DNA of 64,000 bases from Flagellimonas allohymeniacidonis. GTDB taxonomy: Bacteria; Bacteroidota; Bacteroidia; Flavobacteriales; Flavobacteriaceae. The position numbers and the translations under genes are program-made. The DNA lies in NCBI RefSeq assembly GCF_004296335.1, contig NZ_SGIU01000002.1, positions 1,253,882 through 1,317,881 on the forward strand, in the 5' to 3' direction. Every line of letters begins with the position of its first letter. The first letter of the stretch is position 1. Of the stretch, positions 37,411 to 46,082 are shown in pieces. The notes beneath the pieces were generated by a model, which made no database searches, was not told the origin of the DNA, and saw nothing but the letters and a program-made list of their open reading frames with translations.

Positions 37411-38286
37411 CTATTGAAATATTCGGATGTAATCCACAACCATCGCACTTTCCATAAAGTTAGGGTCAATATCGGGTTGAATGGCGATGTTCAATATCAA
37501 GTAGTAATCTGAATTATAAGGCCATGTTTTGGAATCCTTAACCTCGGGGCTATATTGATAGTGTTCGACTCCATCAACGCTGAAAGCTAGCTTTTCTTTG
37601 GTCCATTCCAAGGTATAAATGTGAAATTCGTCCGAGGCATTTTCTATGGTTTGACCGCCAAGGTTCTCGACATAATCCCCATAACTTGAGCCGTTATGTA
37701 CTGCGCTCGACACATAATCTTGGTTTTTCCCCCAATGTTCCAAAATGTCAATTTCACCACAATGGGGCCATTTGGTGGTTCCAAAACCCTTATTTTCCCA
37801 GTAAGCACCGTCCTCATCTATGTTTGTGTTTAGCATCCATATCGCTGGCCAAGTGCCGATACCTTTTGGCAATTTGGCCCTAATTTCAATCCGACCATAG
37901 GTGAAGGCAAATTTAGAATTTAATCGGGCAGAGGTATATTCTTTGGTCTTACCTTGGTCCCTAAATTTTTCCTTCTTGGCAACGAGGTTTAGATGTCCAT
38001 TCTCCACATAGGTGTTTTCCGTTCTGTCCGTATAGTGCTGGATCAACCCGCCCCACCAACTGCCCCCTGGAGGAAGTTGGGTTTGAAGAAACCATTTCTC
38101 AGAATCAATGGCTCCGGTGCCGCTAAATTCATCGGACCATACCAAGGTATTGAATGGCGAATTTTGAATACTAGTTGGACTGTTGGCTGAATTTTCATTA
38201 GGAGTAAATGACCCAGTGAAAACTGCGCATGAGATCAAAAGCACAAATAGGGGAATGGTGAAGTAGGGCAGATGTTGTTTTGTCAT
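37411..38286 (-). CDS. Glycoside hydrolase family 16 lipoprotein
   Basis: A 291-residue endo-glycanase of the GH16 laminarinase/beta-glucanase type. The N-terminus carries a lipobox (IPLFVLLISC). The catalytic signature ExDxxE is in GEIDILEHWG near residue 178, preceded by GTWPAIWMLNTNIDEDGAYW and followed by EFHIYTLEWTKEKLAFSVDG. All catalytic acids are present. Substrate (beta-1,3-glucan, agar or similar) cannot be fixed. It is the first of a pair with the DUF1349 lipoprotein. No SusCD genes are adjacent. Confidence 0.93.
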   Translation of the reverse strand: MTKQHLPYFTIPLFVLLISCAVFTGSFTPNENSANSPTSIQNSPFNTLVWSDEFSGTGAIDSEKWFLQTQLPPGGSWWGGLIQHYTDRTENTYVENGHLNLVAKKEKFRDQGKTKEYTSARLNSKFAFTYGRIEIRAKLPKGIGTWPAIWMLNTNIDEDGAYWENKGFGTTKWPHCGEIDILEHWGKNQDYVSSAVHNGSSYGDYVENLGGQTIENASDEFHIYTLEWTKEKLAFSVDGVEHYQYSPEVKDSKTWPYNSDYYLILNIAIQPDIDPNFMESAMVVDYIRIFQ

Positions 38287-38324
38287 TTTTAAAGCTTGAT
38301 TTTTTGTTTTTTGTCACTTTGCGG

Positions 38325-38804
38325 TCAAACCGCGTTATTGGGATTATCCAGTTTATATTTAATGAATTGCTCGTTGCCAATCTGCACTTCTTTTTCCTTT
38401 TTAAAGCCAAGCCGCAATAATCCTTTTATTCGGGTTCTGGTAGGGGGAAACAATACCTGAATCGAATGTACACCTAGTTCATTAAAGGCCCTACGGATGA
38501 TTTCCTTATATAAGACTTTGCCCATGCCCCAATATTCTGGATGTAATACCAATGCCAGGTCTGCTTCGCCATCTTCAGGTTGTATGCCACCCCAACCAGC
38601 AAACTGATCATCGATTACAAAAGCCCACGGGCCATAGCCATGTTCTTTCCAAAGCCGTTCTTTAGAGGCTACAAAGTTATCACAATCCTTTTCGTCAAAA
38701 TCCCCTTTTAATAAGGGCATTTGTCTTCGCACCAAAGGGTTGTTCATCAAATCAATGATACTTGATTTGTCAATTTCCCCAAGACTCTTAAACTCAATAT
38801 TCAT
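38325..38804 (-). CDS. GNAT family N-acetyltransferase
   Basis: A 159-residue acetyltransferase. The ATG at 38804 (MNIEFKSLGEIDKSS) is preferred because the longer frame runs through the 3' end of the upstream DUF4386 gene. The core reads WAFVIDDQFAGWGGIQ, DLALVLHPEYWGMGKVLYKE (acetyl-CoA loop with GMG) and VHSIQVLFPPTRTRIKGLLR. Substrate unknown. It follows the DUF4386 gene by 17 bp. Confidence 0.8.
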   Translation of the reverse strand: MNIEFKSLGEIDKSSIIDLMNNPLVRRQMPLLKGDFDEKDCDNFVASKERLWKEHGYGPWAFVIDDQFAGWGGIQPEDGEADLALVLHPEYWGMGKVLYKEIIRRAFNELGVHSIQVLFPPTRTRIKGLLRLGFKKEKEVQIGNEQFIKYKLDNPNNAV

Positions 38805-38821
38805 TGGAACATTCTCCTTAT

Positions 38822-39529
38822 TCACTTTTGGATATTTTTTCCTTTGACCAATAACCATATGCCTAAAGCAACTTCTGACAACATGGGCAATATAAAAATC
38901 CAATTAAGGATTTCAATAGCACTTTGATATTCTGGCACCAGTAATCTGGACGTGTGGATTATGAAATAGCCCATACCACCAATAACCAAAAAAATAGAGA
39001 TCAGCTTGGGCACATAGTTCGATTTTAAACAAAGGTAACCGAGTGCCAAAATATGCAGGGCAAAAATGATCAAACCTATCGACCAAGACGTATCAAATCT
39101 GGTCAAAAATATCCAAGTTTGCGATACCAAGTGTGGTTCACCAAAGATGATTTGTTGATAATCAGTGTTAAACAGTTCAAGAATATAGCTAAAGTTTAAA
39201 ATTGAGGTTCCCAAAATAGCGGTGTAAACAATTCTCAACCATGCTGAAACCAACGAAATGCCTTCACTGATCGGTTTGAAAAAAAGGTAAAGCCCCCAAG
39301 CGGCAACAATGTCACTTACAAGCACCACAATCCAACTCAGAACCCCTATTCTGAATAGCATTTGGTTGTTTTTTATATTTTCAAACGTGGCTGTTGGATC
39401 TTCTGAAATGGTGAGTTTGCCGATGCTTACATCTGTGGCAACCACGGCAGCTATGGTCATGGAAACAATAGCAATACCTGCGATGACCGCAGCTTGACCG
39501 ACAGATATTTTAACAAGGCTAGTTTTCAT
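38822..39529 (-). CDS. DUF4386 membrane protein
   Basis: A 235-residue protein with six TM helices, beginning AAVIAGIAIVSMTIAAVVAT and including WIVVLVSDIVAAWGLYLFFK, a DUF4386 hallmark. Function is unknown. Its start overlaps the stop of the dihydrofolate-reductase-like gene by 4 bp, so it is translationally coupled to it. Confidence 0.83.
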   Translation of the reverse strand: MKTSLVKISVGQAAVIAGIAIVSMTIAAVVATDVSIGKLTISEDPTATFENIKNNQMLFRIGVLSWIVVLVSDIVAAWGLYLFFKPISEGISLVSAWLRIVYTAILGTSILNFSYILELFNTDYQQIIFGEPHLVSQTWIFLTRFDTSWSIGLIIFALHILALGYLCLKSNYVPKLISIFLVIGGMGYFIIHTSRLLVPEYQSAIEILNWIFILPMLSEVALGIWLLVKGKNIQK

Positions 39530-40080
39530 TCCTTTACTATCTCATATACCAGTTCGACCATTCCGTCCTTAAAGGCGATAACATCCTTTAAATGTAAGGT
39601 GTTCTCTTTTTCAATATGGTCAAAGAAAAGGGTCCCGCTTCCCAGAAGCGTTGGTATGATGGTGATGTTAATTTCATCGGCCAGTCCCAATTGGAGGAAT
39701 TTTTTTGTGAGCATGGTTCCCCCTACCATCCAAATATTGGTAAAGTTAGGCTTTAACTGCTCAGTAACTATTTCCGTCAGGTCGCCAGATAGGAAATGTA
39801 CACTCTTCCTTTCTGATTCAAGGTTCCGGTGGGTCAAGACGAAAACGGGAACCTCGCCATAGGGCCAACCCAGTTCAACGGCATGTTCGTAGGTACGGGA
39901 ACCCATAACATAACAATCGATGGAAGCCAAAAAATCGGCAATGTACTCTTTAGTGAGCTCAACGCCTTTCTCATAGGTATCTTTGGAATGCATCCAAGAA
40001 ACGCTTCCGTTCTCTTTGGCGACAAAACCATCAAGACTTGAAACCATGTGAATGGTTATCCTTGGGTTTTTAGGTTTCAT
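39526..40080 (-). CDS. Dihydrofolate reductase family protein (RibD C-terminal-like)
   Basis: A 184-residue NADPH-binding reductase-fold protein. The N-terminus RITIHMVSSLDGFVAKENGS and the segments CYVMGSRTYEHAVELGWPYG and NIWMVGGTMLTKKFLQLGLA match RibD-C/DfrA-like proteins common in stress loci. It is not the housekeeping FolA type. The ATG at 40080 lies inside the 3' end of the SnoaL-like gene (11-bp overlap); a TTG three codons upstream is possible. Confidence 0.87.
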   Translation of the reverse strand: MKPKNPRITIHMVSSLDGFVAKENGSVSWMHSKDTYEKGVELTKEYIADFLASIDCYVMGSRTYEHAVELGWPYGEVPVFVLTHRNLESERKSVHFLSGDLTEIVTEQLKPNFTNIWMVGGTMLTKKFLQLGLADEINITIIPTLLGSGTLFFDHIEKENTLHLKDVIAFKDGMVELVYEIVKE

Positions 40081-40429
40081 AGTCCTCAATTTTCCGATCC
40101 TCCTGAATTTCGCCGATATGATAGTACGATACTATATCTCCGATGAGATTATCCTTCCTATAATACCACTCACTTACATCCAATTTAAAATCTTCGCCTT
40201 GTTGGGCCGTGTAGCGAACACAGGCCTTATCCTCTTCATACATTTCATCATGGATCTTAAACGTATAGCCCAAGAATTTGTCCTTGTTTGCCTCAACCAA
40301 AGCAATGTAGGCTTGTTTGCCTTCTATGGTCCCAAAGGGACTAGTATGCGTAAAATTGTCAGCGATGGGCAAATTGTGGAAATCGCCTTGGTTCCATTTC
40401 GCAAACCATTGTTTTACCAATTTTTGCAT
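40070..40429 (-). CDS. SnoaL/NTF2-like protein
   Basis: A 119-residue NTF2-fold protein (QKLVKQWFAKWNQGDFHNLP, FTHTSPFGTIEGKQAYIALV, HDEMYEEDKACVRYTAQQGE). The family is mostly small-molecule binding or isomerase-like; function here unknown. It is the first gene of a minus-strand run SnoaL, reductase-like, DUF4386 and GNAT with overlapping ends. Confidence 0.85.
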   Translation of the reverse strand: MQKLVKQWFAKWNQGDFHNLPIADNFTHTSPFGTIEGKQAYIALVEANKDKFLGYTFKIHDEMYEEDKACVRYTAQQGEDFKLDVSEWYYRKDNLIGDIVSYYHIGEIQEDRKIEDYET

Positions 40430-40551
40430 ATCGATTTTGTTTTCGTCAGGGGAAAGGAATTGATTCAGCTTTAGCCTAAAGATAGTGGATCGTAAAATTT
40501 TCCAATGGTAAATCTGTCCGCGGCGAAATTAGCACGGTATAAATCGAATTT

Positions 40552-42270
40552 TTAATTGAGCAGTGCAGGAAGTAGAAACTCTTCTAAAATATCTCGGCTC
40601 TGATTGCCTTTGCCGTTTCTAAAATTACCTGAGGTAATGACCACTACGGATTCAAGTGCGGGAAGTATAAAAATGAACTGTCCACCAGCTCCTCGGGCCT
40701 CTATGGACTCAATTTCTCTTCCGTTGATGGTATACGTATCATGCCACCATAGATAACCATATTGATTTTTATCTCGTACGTCTTGCAATTGTACGTGCTT
40801 TTCAAACGATTCTTCAACCCAAGATTTTGAGAGAATTTGTTTTCCATTCCACTGGCCTTTGTTTAAGTAGAGTTGCCCGAATTTGAGCAAATCTCTAGGA
40901 GTCAAAAGCATACCGCCGCCGAAGTAGGGGGTAACTTTTGAATCATCGGTTTGATTGATATAATTGGTTATTCCCAAAGGAGCGAAAAGTTTTTCGTCCA
41001 TGTAGGTTTCCAAGGGAGTATCTAGCCGCTCATTGAGACAAATACCCAACAGAAAAGGGTTGGCAGAGCCATAATCGGCATAAGCGCCCGGCTTTTGAAC
41101 CATGGGAGCCTCCAAAACGGTTTTGAGCCAGCTATTGGGATTCTCCGGATCTTGGTAATAGTCCTCGTAAGCTAGATTATTTACATCCAATCCAGAGCTC
41201 ATGGTAAGCAAATCCTTGATTCTTATTTTTGATTTTAACGAGTCTTTGGTGTATTGGTATTCCTGAGGTACATAGTCATATAAAAGCTCATCAACACCCT
41301 TTATGAATTGATCCTCAATGCCGATACCGATCATGGCCGAGGAGATACTTTTTGAGGCAGATCTTAGATCATGTGGTATATGGGCATTAAAACCATCAAA
41401 ATAGGTTTCAAACACCAAATTGTTTTCTTTGGCAATGAGCACACTGTGGGTGTTCACCAATTTTTTAGCGCGAACGCCATCAATCAATCTGAGCAGCTGG
41501 CTTTTATTGATACCATATTCACTGATATGGGCTGTGGACCAGCCATCGTTTAATTGTGCAGGGGTATCGGTATTTTGAGCTTGTTCCACTGGTGCCGAGG
41601 TGTATTCCCAACCATCATCAGAAGGCCTCAAACTTGTTTTTGTAATTAGGACATCGGTCAAAAAAATCTCGAGCTCAATCGTACTTTCCAATAGCTCAGC
41701 ACGAAAATTAAATCCCGTATTGTCGTCTCTAAATAGTAGGGTATCTGCTTGCTTTTTAAAGTCCCCGGTATAGGTTCCTCTAAATCTTTGGTCTCCAAAA
41801 AAGGGATAAGCCAGATAATTGCCCTCTTCCGTATGTTCCATGTAAAGCATAATGTCGTCTGACTGCAAACCATTATCTAACATAAAGGGGTTCCAGGCCC
41901 CCACAAATTTGTTATCACCTACATGAGGTATGCTTACATGGTAAAGTAACTTTCCGCTTTTAATAAATCCTGTAAGCGCTTGGCTGTCATCGCCATACTT
42001 TAAATCAAAAAACAATTGTTCATCTACATCGGACAGCAGACCCTTTTCGCGGGAGGAGACCAAATCTTCATCGATGAGAATTTTGTCATTCGCAATGGTG
42101 AGATGATATGTGTTGTTTTCCAATTTCTCTAGGGTCACCTTAAAATTGAAGCTGCTTTTATCAGGCAAGAAGCCAATCCACTCACCTTGATAATCTTGCT
42201 TGTTATTTTGAGCACAACTTATCAATGCACTTACAGTCAGAAACACTAAGATGGCTAGGGATTTACGCAT
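40552..42270 (-). CDS. Serine hydrolase (class C beta-lactamase/PBP4 family) lipoprotein
   Basis: A 572-residue exported protein. A lipobox (LTVSALISC) is followed by an N-terminal beta-rich region of about 220 residues, then a beta-lactamase-related domain. The catalytic SxxK is Ser304-Ala-Ser-Lys307 (LRSASKSIS), the YxN-type motif is in GAYADYGSANP, and the third motif region is EARGAGGQFIF. The domain is shared by D-peptidases and esterases; a peptidase or esterase role is inferred. It stands alone, with 65 bp to the AraC gene upstream. Confidence 0.9.
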   Translation of the reverse strand: MRKSLAILVFLTVSALISCAQNNKQDYQGEWIGFLPDKSSFNFKVTLEKLENNTYHLTIANDKILIDEDLVSSREKGLLSDVDEQLFFDLKYGDDSQALTGFIKSGKLLYHVSIPHVGDNKFVGAWNPFMLDNGLQSDDIMLYMEHTEEGNYLAYPFFGDQRFRGTYTGDFKKQADTLLFRDDNTGFNFRAELLESTIELEIFLTDVLITKTSLRPSDDGWEYTSAPVEQAQNTDTPAQLNDGWSTAHISEYGINKSQLLRLIDGVRAKKLVNTHSVLIAKENNLVFETYFDGFNAHIPHDLRSASKSISSAMIGIGIEDQFIKGVDELLYDYVPQEYQYTKDSLKSKIRIKDLLTMSSGLDVNNLAYEDYYQDPENPNSWLKTVLEAPMVQKPGAYADYGSANPFLLGICLNERLDTPLETYMDEKLFAPLGITNYINQTDDSKVTPYFGGGMLLTPRDLLKFGQLYLNKGQWNGKQILSKSWVEESFEKHVQLQDVRDKNQYGYLWWHDTYTINGREIESIEARGAGGQFIFILPALESVVVITSGNFRNGKGNQSRDILEEFLLPALLN

Positions 42271-42335
42271 TGTTTGAAAGATTTGAGTTGTAAAGGTAGC
42301 GTGTCACAAGGCTTAGAAATTGTATAAAATTAACA

Positions 42336-43148
42336 TCAGAATTTTTTGATGATCATTTTTCGATATTGGCTTGGGGACATCTTAAAATGGGATTTGAAGA
42401 CACGGTTGAAATGACTTTGGTCCGAAAACCCAACTTGGTAGCTAATCTCCGTCAAATTCAAAGAGGAATTTAGCAGAAGCGGAAGCGCCTTTTTTAGTTT
42501 CTGTTGCCTTATGTATCCGCCAAGGCTCATGGAAAGGTATTTGGGCGCGGCTCTCGAAATGTGTACGGGATGTACATTGAGTTGGCGGGATAAATAGTCG
42601 AGGCTCAAAGTCGCCGTATCGTAATGCAGCAATTCTTTTAGGTCATCTACCCAGCTAGGATGCTTAAGCGCGTTGGTTTGTTTTATCTCGCTCAACGCCT
42701 CGCAGATTTGAAGTAATAATACCTCAACCGAGACTTCGCTCAACGTGTCCGAAAGCGCAAATTCACTATAAAGATGTGCGAAAAGCAGGTGTAATTGCGG
42801 ATTTTGAATCAGTTGGCTGCCCTCCCATACCTGTAAAGAGATTCCGTTTTTTTTAAGCCAGTCTTTCTCAAATTCCAAATGAAATCCGCCGGCATAATCA
42901 GAATGCTTTGAGCCATAGTGTGGCTCTTGCCAATTGTTAAACATAAGACTCCCAGAGGGGCAGAGTGTTTTGACCCGTGTATTGCAGTCTTTCATATCAC
43001 CCTGCAAAACATACATGAAGTATGGATTTTCATGGTAATGCCAATCCGTTTTATCTCCAGAATAGTCGTACTGCGACAACAAAATCCCGTTAAATGAACG
43101 TTCCGAATTTCGGTTTCCGTAATACTCTCCTCGAGATAAGATTTTCAT
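42336..43148 (-). CDS. AraC family transcriptional regulator
   Basis: A 270-residue regulator with an N-terminal cupin-like domain (QYDYSGDKTDWHYHENPYFM, NNWQEPHYGSKHSDYAGG) and a C-terminal double HTH (LDYLSRQLNVHPVHISRAAP and LNLTEISYQVGFSDQSHFNR, FKSHFKMSPSQYRK). It sits directly at the edge of the attC-like cassette array: its start is about 20 bp from the first site, but no palindromic site follows its stop, so it is more likely flanking chromosome than a cassette. Confidence 0.9.
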   Translation of the reverse strand: MKILSRGEYYGNRNSERSFNGILLSQYDYSGDKTDWHYHENPYFMYVLQGDMKDCNTRVKTLCPSGSLMFNNWQEPHYGSKHSDYAGGFHLEFEKDWLKKNGISLQVWEGSQLIQNPQLHLLFAHLYSEFALSDTLSEVSVEVLLLQICEALSEIKQTNALKHPSWVDDLKELLHYDTATLSLDYLSRQLNVHPVHISRAAPKYLSMSLGGYIRQQKLKKALPLLLNSSLNLTEISYQVGFSDQSHFNRVFKSHFKMSPSQYRKMIIKKF

Positions 43149-43166
43149 AGATGGAAGTGCTTGCAG

Positions 43167-43299
43167 TTAACGGTGTTGTGTACGATTAGATGCGGGAATT
43201 GACGCGAGTCATTTTCCGTAGTAACCGAAAGATAATTGATAAGATTGAATTTCCGACAGGAAATTCAGCCGCTATGAATAATACACCTTGTTAGCCACT
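43167..43299 (-). repeat. attC-like site A
   Basis: On the plus strand the arms are GTTAACGGTGTTGTGTACG and TAATACACCTTGTTAGCCAC, with inner pairing GTGTA/TACAC and GCGG/CCGC. It closes the DoxX-Crp cassette. Its right arm (TTAGCCAC) matches the other end of that cassette at 44416. The loop holds a small palindrome (ATTTCC..GGAAAT). It is the last site on the low-coordinate side. Confidence 0.65.
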
Positions 43300-43314
43300 G
43301 ACTTTTCCTTGAGA

Positions 43315-43767
43315 TTACATTCGGATTGAACAGATATAAGTCCAAACTATAAAAAGGATTTGTAAAGGAATTCTAAACCACAAATACGCGAGACCATTTC
43401 CGTCGAATGTTCCTTTTTGATAATTTACATTGTTTATTGAAGCATAAATATTGGCTGGTAGCATTAGCAGAAGAAAAATAATCAGTGCCCACCCAGATAG
43501 ATATTTAAATCTGGGAATTAGAAGCCCTATTGCCATTAAGATTTCAAATACTCCTGTTAGGTAGACAAAACTTTCTTTGAAAGGAACAAATTTAGGTACC
43601 ATCATTGACATTCCTTTTGTAAATACGAAATGTCCAATAGCCGTAAATACCAGCATTGTTGACATGGCAATTCTGGCGGACAAAGCAAAATCATATTCTT
43701 TTTTGATGATTTTAATTACAAAAATGGAGATAGTAAAACTTAATAATAGTACAATTAGCGGTTTCAT
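43315..43767 (-). CDS. DoxX family membrane protein
   Basis: A 150-residue four-helix membrane protein of the DoxX/DoxD-like group, starting at ATG 43767 (MKPLIVLLLSFTISIFVIKI). Family marks are STMLVFTAIGHFVFTKG, FVYLTGVFEILMAIGLLIPR and a short last helix. The family influences redox or quinone-linked processes; role here unknown. It shares one cassette with the Crp/Fnr regulator 63 bp upstream, so the regulator-DoxX pair moves as a unit. Confidence 0.82.
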   Translation of the reverse strand: MKPLIVLLLSFTISIFVIKIIKKEYDFALSARIAMSTMLVFTAIGHFVFTKGMSMMVPKFVPFKESFVYLTGVFEILMAIGLLIPRFKYLSGWALIIFLLLMLPANIYASINNVNYQKGTFDGNGLAYLWFRIPLQILFIVWTYICSIRM

Positions 43768-43830
43768 GTTTTTCTGAATTATAGAAGTGTAAAGGTCAGA
43801 AAACACCGAAGTAAAAACAATGAACCCAGG

Positions 43831-44397
43831 TTAAGTAATGCGCCTTCGTATCCTGCTTAATGCTTGTGGAGTTACACCAATGTATGATGCAATATATTTT
43901 AATGGAATTTGTTGCAACAATTTTGGCCGGTCAGAGAATAAGTCCAAATATCGTTCTTCAGCCGTTTTACTCAATAAGGAAAGTTCTCTCTTTGATTTTA
44001 TTAAAAACATATTTTCAGCCATTTTTCGTCCGATACTATTTCCACTGCTTGTTCTTTCATAGACTTCTTCTAGGTCTTTGTGCGAAATTTTCCATAAAAT
44101 GGTATCTGTCAACGTTTCAATTTGGTATTCAGAAGGGGTTTGTGTTAAAAATGAATCATACCCAGTGACAAATTCATTTTCGAACAAAAAACCAAAAGTT
44201 AGATCGACTTCTTCCAAGGGAACATAAAGTCTGACGATTCCTTTTGTTATAAAAGACAAATGGTTCTCAACCTCTCCAAATTTCAATAGAATAGAATGTT
44301 TTTTGAGCTCTACTTCTTGCAATTTTGAGGAGAAAAACTGCCAATCAGAATCGGTCATTGGAGAGATATTTTCAATAAACTTTCTGATTTCGTTCAT
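43831..44397 (-). CDS. Crp/Fnr family transcriptional regulator
   Basis: A 188-residue regulator with a cyclic-nucleotide-binding-like beta-roll (KKHSILLKFGEVENHLSFIT, KGIVRLYVPLEEVDLTFGFL). The short C-terminal HTH reads QIPLKYIASYIGVTPQALSR. No Cys cluster is present, so it is not an oxygen-sensing FNR, and the canonical cAMP residues are not evident. This regulator subgroup is common in Bacteroidota next to small membrane proteins. It is the first gene of the cassette bounded by sites B and A, with its ATG 19 bp inside the R' edge. Confidence 0.88.
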   Translation of the reverse strand: MNEIRKFIENISPMTDSDWQFFSSKLQEVELKKHSILLKFGEVENHLSFITKGIVRLYVPLEEVDLTFGFLFENEFVTGYDSFLTQTPSEYQIETLTDTILWKISHKDLEEVYERTSSGNSIGRKMAENMFLIKSKRELSLLSKTAEERYLDLFSDRPKLLQQIPLKYIASYIGVTPQALSRIRRRIT

Positions 44398-44415
44398 TTA
44401 CGGATTTTTTAGCTT

Positions 44416-44566
44416 GTGGCTAACGGTCTCGGCTATAAGTAGATGCGTGGTTTAGCACTCAACTTTGCAAGCCTGCCGGCAGGCAGGTACATGCCAGGTT
44501 GGAAATTCCTGCGGAATTTCCAAAGTAGGCGAGGACGGTCCCATTAGTTATAGCCATTGTTGGCGT
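44416..44566 (-). repeat. attC-like site B
   Basis: The arms are GTGGCTAACGGTCTCGGCTA (44416) and TTATAGCCATTGTTGGCG (44549). GGCTATAA pairs with TTATAGCC. The outer boxes do not match each other (GCTAAC versus GTTGGC), but each matches the far end of its own cassette. The loop contains CCTGCCGGCAGG and GGAAATTCC palindromes. About 50 bp of the loop is shared with site L. Confidence 0.8.
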
Positions 44567-44588
44567 TTCGTTGTTTTTATTTCATTAC

Positions 44589-45071
44589 TCAGTCCGATGT
44601 TGTCGCAGTCTGTCCGCATAATAGTTTCCAACCATCATGTCGTTTGATTAGAAGTCCAGTTTCAACAAGCTTTAGCTTAAAGACTTGTCCTGATGTGTCT
44701 GTCATTGTCGAACGCAATCTACCTGTGTACGCCGCAAGTTCTTTAGTTAAAACGGTGATTCGTAGTGAGTCCCACTGGTTGTCAATGGATTGATACAATG
44801 GTGCACTATGATTGAGTATCGTAGCTACGGAATCATAAGAAATGGATGATGAGTATCCGGGAGGAGTCCAGAAAAAATCCTTGGAATTATCAAGGTATTT
44901 GAATTCAGCCGTAAGTCCTAATTCTCGAATGTCGTTATAATAATCGGTCAGCGTTTGTCGGACGTTGTCACTAACTTCAATTTTCTCATCAGATGTAATT
45001 GTCTTGGGCTGCTCACAGGACAATACTGTTAGTAGGCAGGAAATTGTCAGTATATTAATAAGGTGTCTCAA
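44589..45071 (-). CDS. NTF2/SnoaL-like lipoprotein
   Basis: A cassette-borne exported protein. The lipobox is TVLSC. The mature part is an NTF2-like fold (NVRQTLTDYYNDIRELGLTA, AELKYLDNS-type EFKYLDNSKDFFW, and RHDGWKLLCGQTA at the end). No ATG exists in frame: the frame opens with TTG at 45095 inside the R' box of site C, and a second TTG at 45071 precedes the hydrophobic signal (LRHLINILTISCLLTVLSC), chosen here. The original start may have been lost or altered at cassette formation. Function unknown. Confidence 0.7.
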   Translation of the reverse strand: MRHLINILTISCLLTVLSCEQPKTITSDEKIEVSDNVRQTLTDYYNDIRELGLTAEFKYLDNSKDFFWTPPGYSSSISYDSVATILNHSAPLYQSIDNQWDSLRITVLTKELAAYTGRLRSTMTDTSGQVFKLKLVETGLLIKRHDGWKLLCGQTATTSD

Positions 45072-45087
45072 ATCATTTTCTTTAATG

Positions 45088-45225
45088 CATGCCAACGGTC
45101 CCGGCTATGATTCCGTTGTGGGTAATTCCACAGGAATTTGTCCACTCATGAATCACCCCATTAAAAGTAATAACTTTATAAGAGTAGGGGGAGTAGCAAT
45201 TGATTATACCCATTGTTGTGCGTTC
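45088..45225 (-). repeat. attC-like site C
   Basis: The arms are GCCAACGGTCCCGGCTATGA (45091) and GATTATACCCATTGTTGTG (45202). The loop contains an AATTCCACAGGAATT palindrome. The left box (TTGGC on the minus strand) matches site B's right box; the right box (TTGTG) matches site D's left. Confidence 0.75.
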
Positions 45226-45234
45226 GTTTTTTCA

Positions 45235-45591
45235 TTAAGTAGGAATTGGCAGATTATGCATTTTCAAGAATGATAGTTTGTCCCAATATCCACGTTGAAA
45301 CTTAATTTTTTCATCGACTACTTTAAAAAATCCACATCCTCTTAACCCTAAGGGGTCTTTCCATTCCAAAATAGCCCATTCTCCGTCCTCAAATATATTT
45401 TCAGGAATGCAAGTCATATTTGCTGTATTAAATTCAGTTGCAAACATTTCTCCAATGGCTTTTTTTCCTTCTATCGGCTCATTGGCTACTTGATGGTTAA
45501 TCGCGTCCAAATGATATAACTCAGTTATTTTTTCTGCATTTCCTTCATTGAATATTTCAACCCACTTTTCTATTAGCTCTCTTGGTTTCAT
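45235..45591 (-). CDS. SnoaL/NTF2-like protein
   Basis: A 118-residue NTF2-fold protein (MKPRELIEKWVEIFNEGNAE, YHLDAINHQVANEPIEGKKA, GEWAILEWKDPLGLRGCGFF), similar to SnoaL-like ester-cyclase relatives. The ATG at 45591 is used; a GTG at 45621 in the cassette's R' box is in frame but gives an unusual N-terminus. The stop lies 10 bp from site C. Function unknown. Confidence 0.82.
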   Translation of the reverse strand: MKPRELIEKWVEIFNEGNAEKITELYHLDAINHQVANEPIEGKKAIGEMFATEFNTANMTCIPENIFEDGEWAILEWKDPLGLRGCGFFKVVDEKIKFQRGYWDKLSFLKMHNLPIPT

Positions 45592-45616
45592 CTTTTTCAG
45601 TCTGTTTTTTATATGA

Positions 45617-45685
45617 CTCACAACAATCCCGGTTATGAGTTTATCACGCCTGGCCCTTATGAATTATAGCCGTTGTTGCTTGCAG
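45617..45685 (-). repeat. attC-like site D (short)
   Basis: The arms are CACAACAATCCCGGTTATGA (45619) and GAATTATAGCCGTTGTTGC (45661) with only about 23 bp of loop. GGTTATGA and TTATAGCC pair with one G-T wobble. At 69 bp it is close to the minimal attC size. Confidence 0.75.
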
Positions 45686-45699
45686 TTTTTATTTACAAT

Positions 45700-46071
45700 T
45701 TAATTTGATTTCCTTCCCAAATGTTCAGTCAATAATTTCCAGCTGCAATCCTCTTTTATTAAAACAGAAGTTCCAATTCCATTTCCAGAAACAGATTTCC
45801 CATTTACGACTCCTGTCCAATAAAAGTCAAATAAATAAACTGCAAAATTTTCTTCTCTGCTCAGCCATCTTACATTATCAATTAAATACTTTTCATTTTT
45901 AATTTTGCTAAAATTATTTTCATAAGCAATTTGCACTTTGTTTTTTCCACAATGGACAGTACCATCTGAAAATATGACGCTTATGGATTCGGAAATTAGA
46001 GGTTCAATATTTTTCCAATTTTGTGTTGCCAATGCAATTTCATAGGCTTTTATAAATTCTTCTGGTATCAT
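45700..46071 (-). CDS. SnoaL/DUF4440-like NTF2-fold protein
   Basis: A 123-residue protein of the NTF2 superfamily (IPEEFIKAYEIALATQNWKN, SVIFSDGTVHCGKNKVQIAY, GNGIGTSVLIKEDCSWKLLT). The C-terminal W-K-L-L-x-x-H ending is typical of DUF4440/SnoaL_3 proteins. ATG 46071 is preferred to TTG 46080. It is the only gene of its cassette; function unknown. Confidence 0.82.
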   Translation of the reverse strand: MIPEEFIKAYEIALATQNWKNIEPLISESISVIFSDGTVHCGKNKVQIAYENNFSKIKNEKYLIDNVRWLSREENFAVYLFDFYWTGVVNGKSVSGNGIGTSVLIKEDCSWKLLTEHLGRKSN

Positions 46072-46082
46072 TTTGCTCAAAT

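Noticed and set aside
42271..42335. Possible attC site after the AraC gene 42336-43148
   Set aside because: A TTAACATCAG sequence weakly resembles the opposite box, but there is no palindrome, so the gene was left outside the array.
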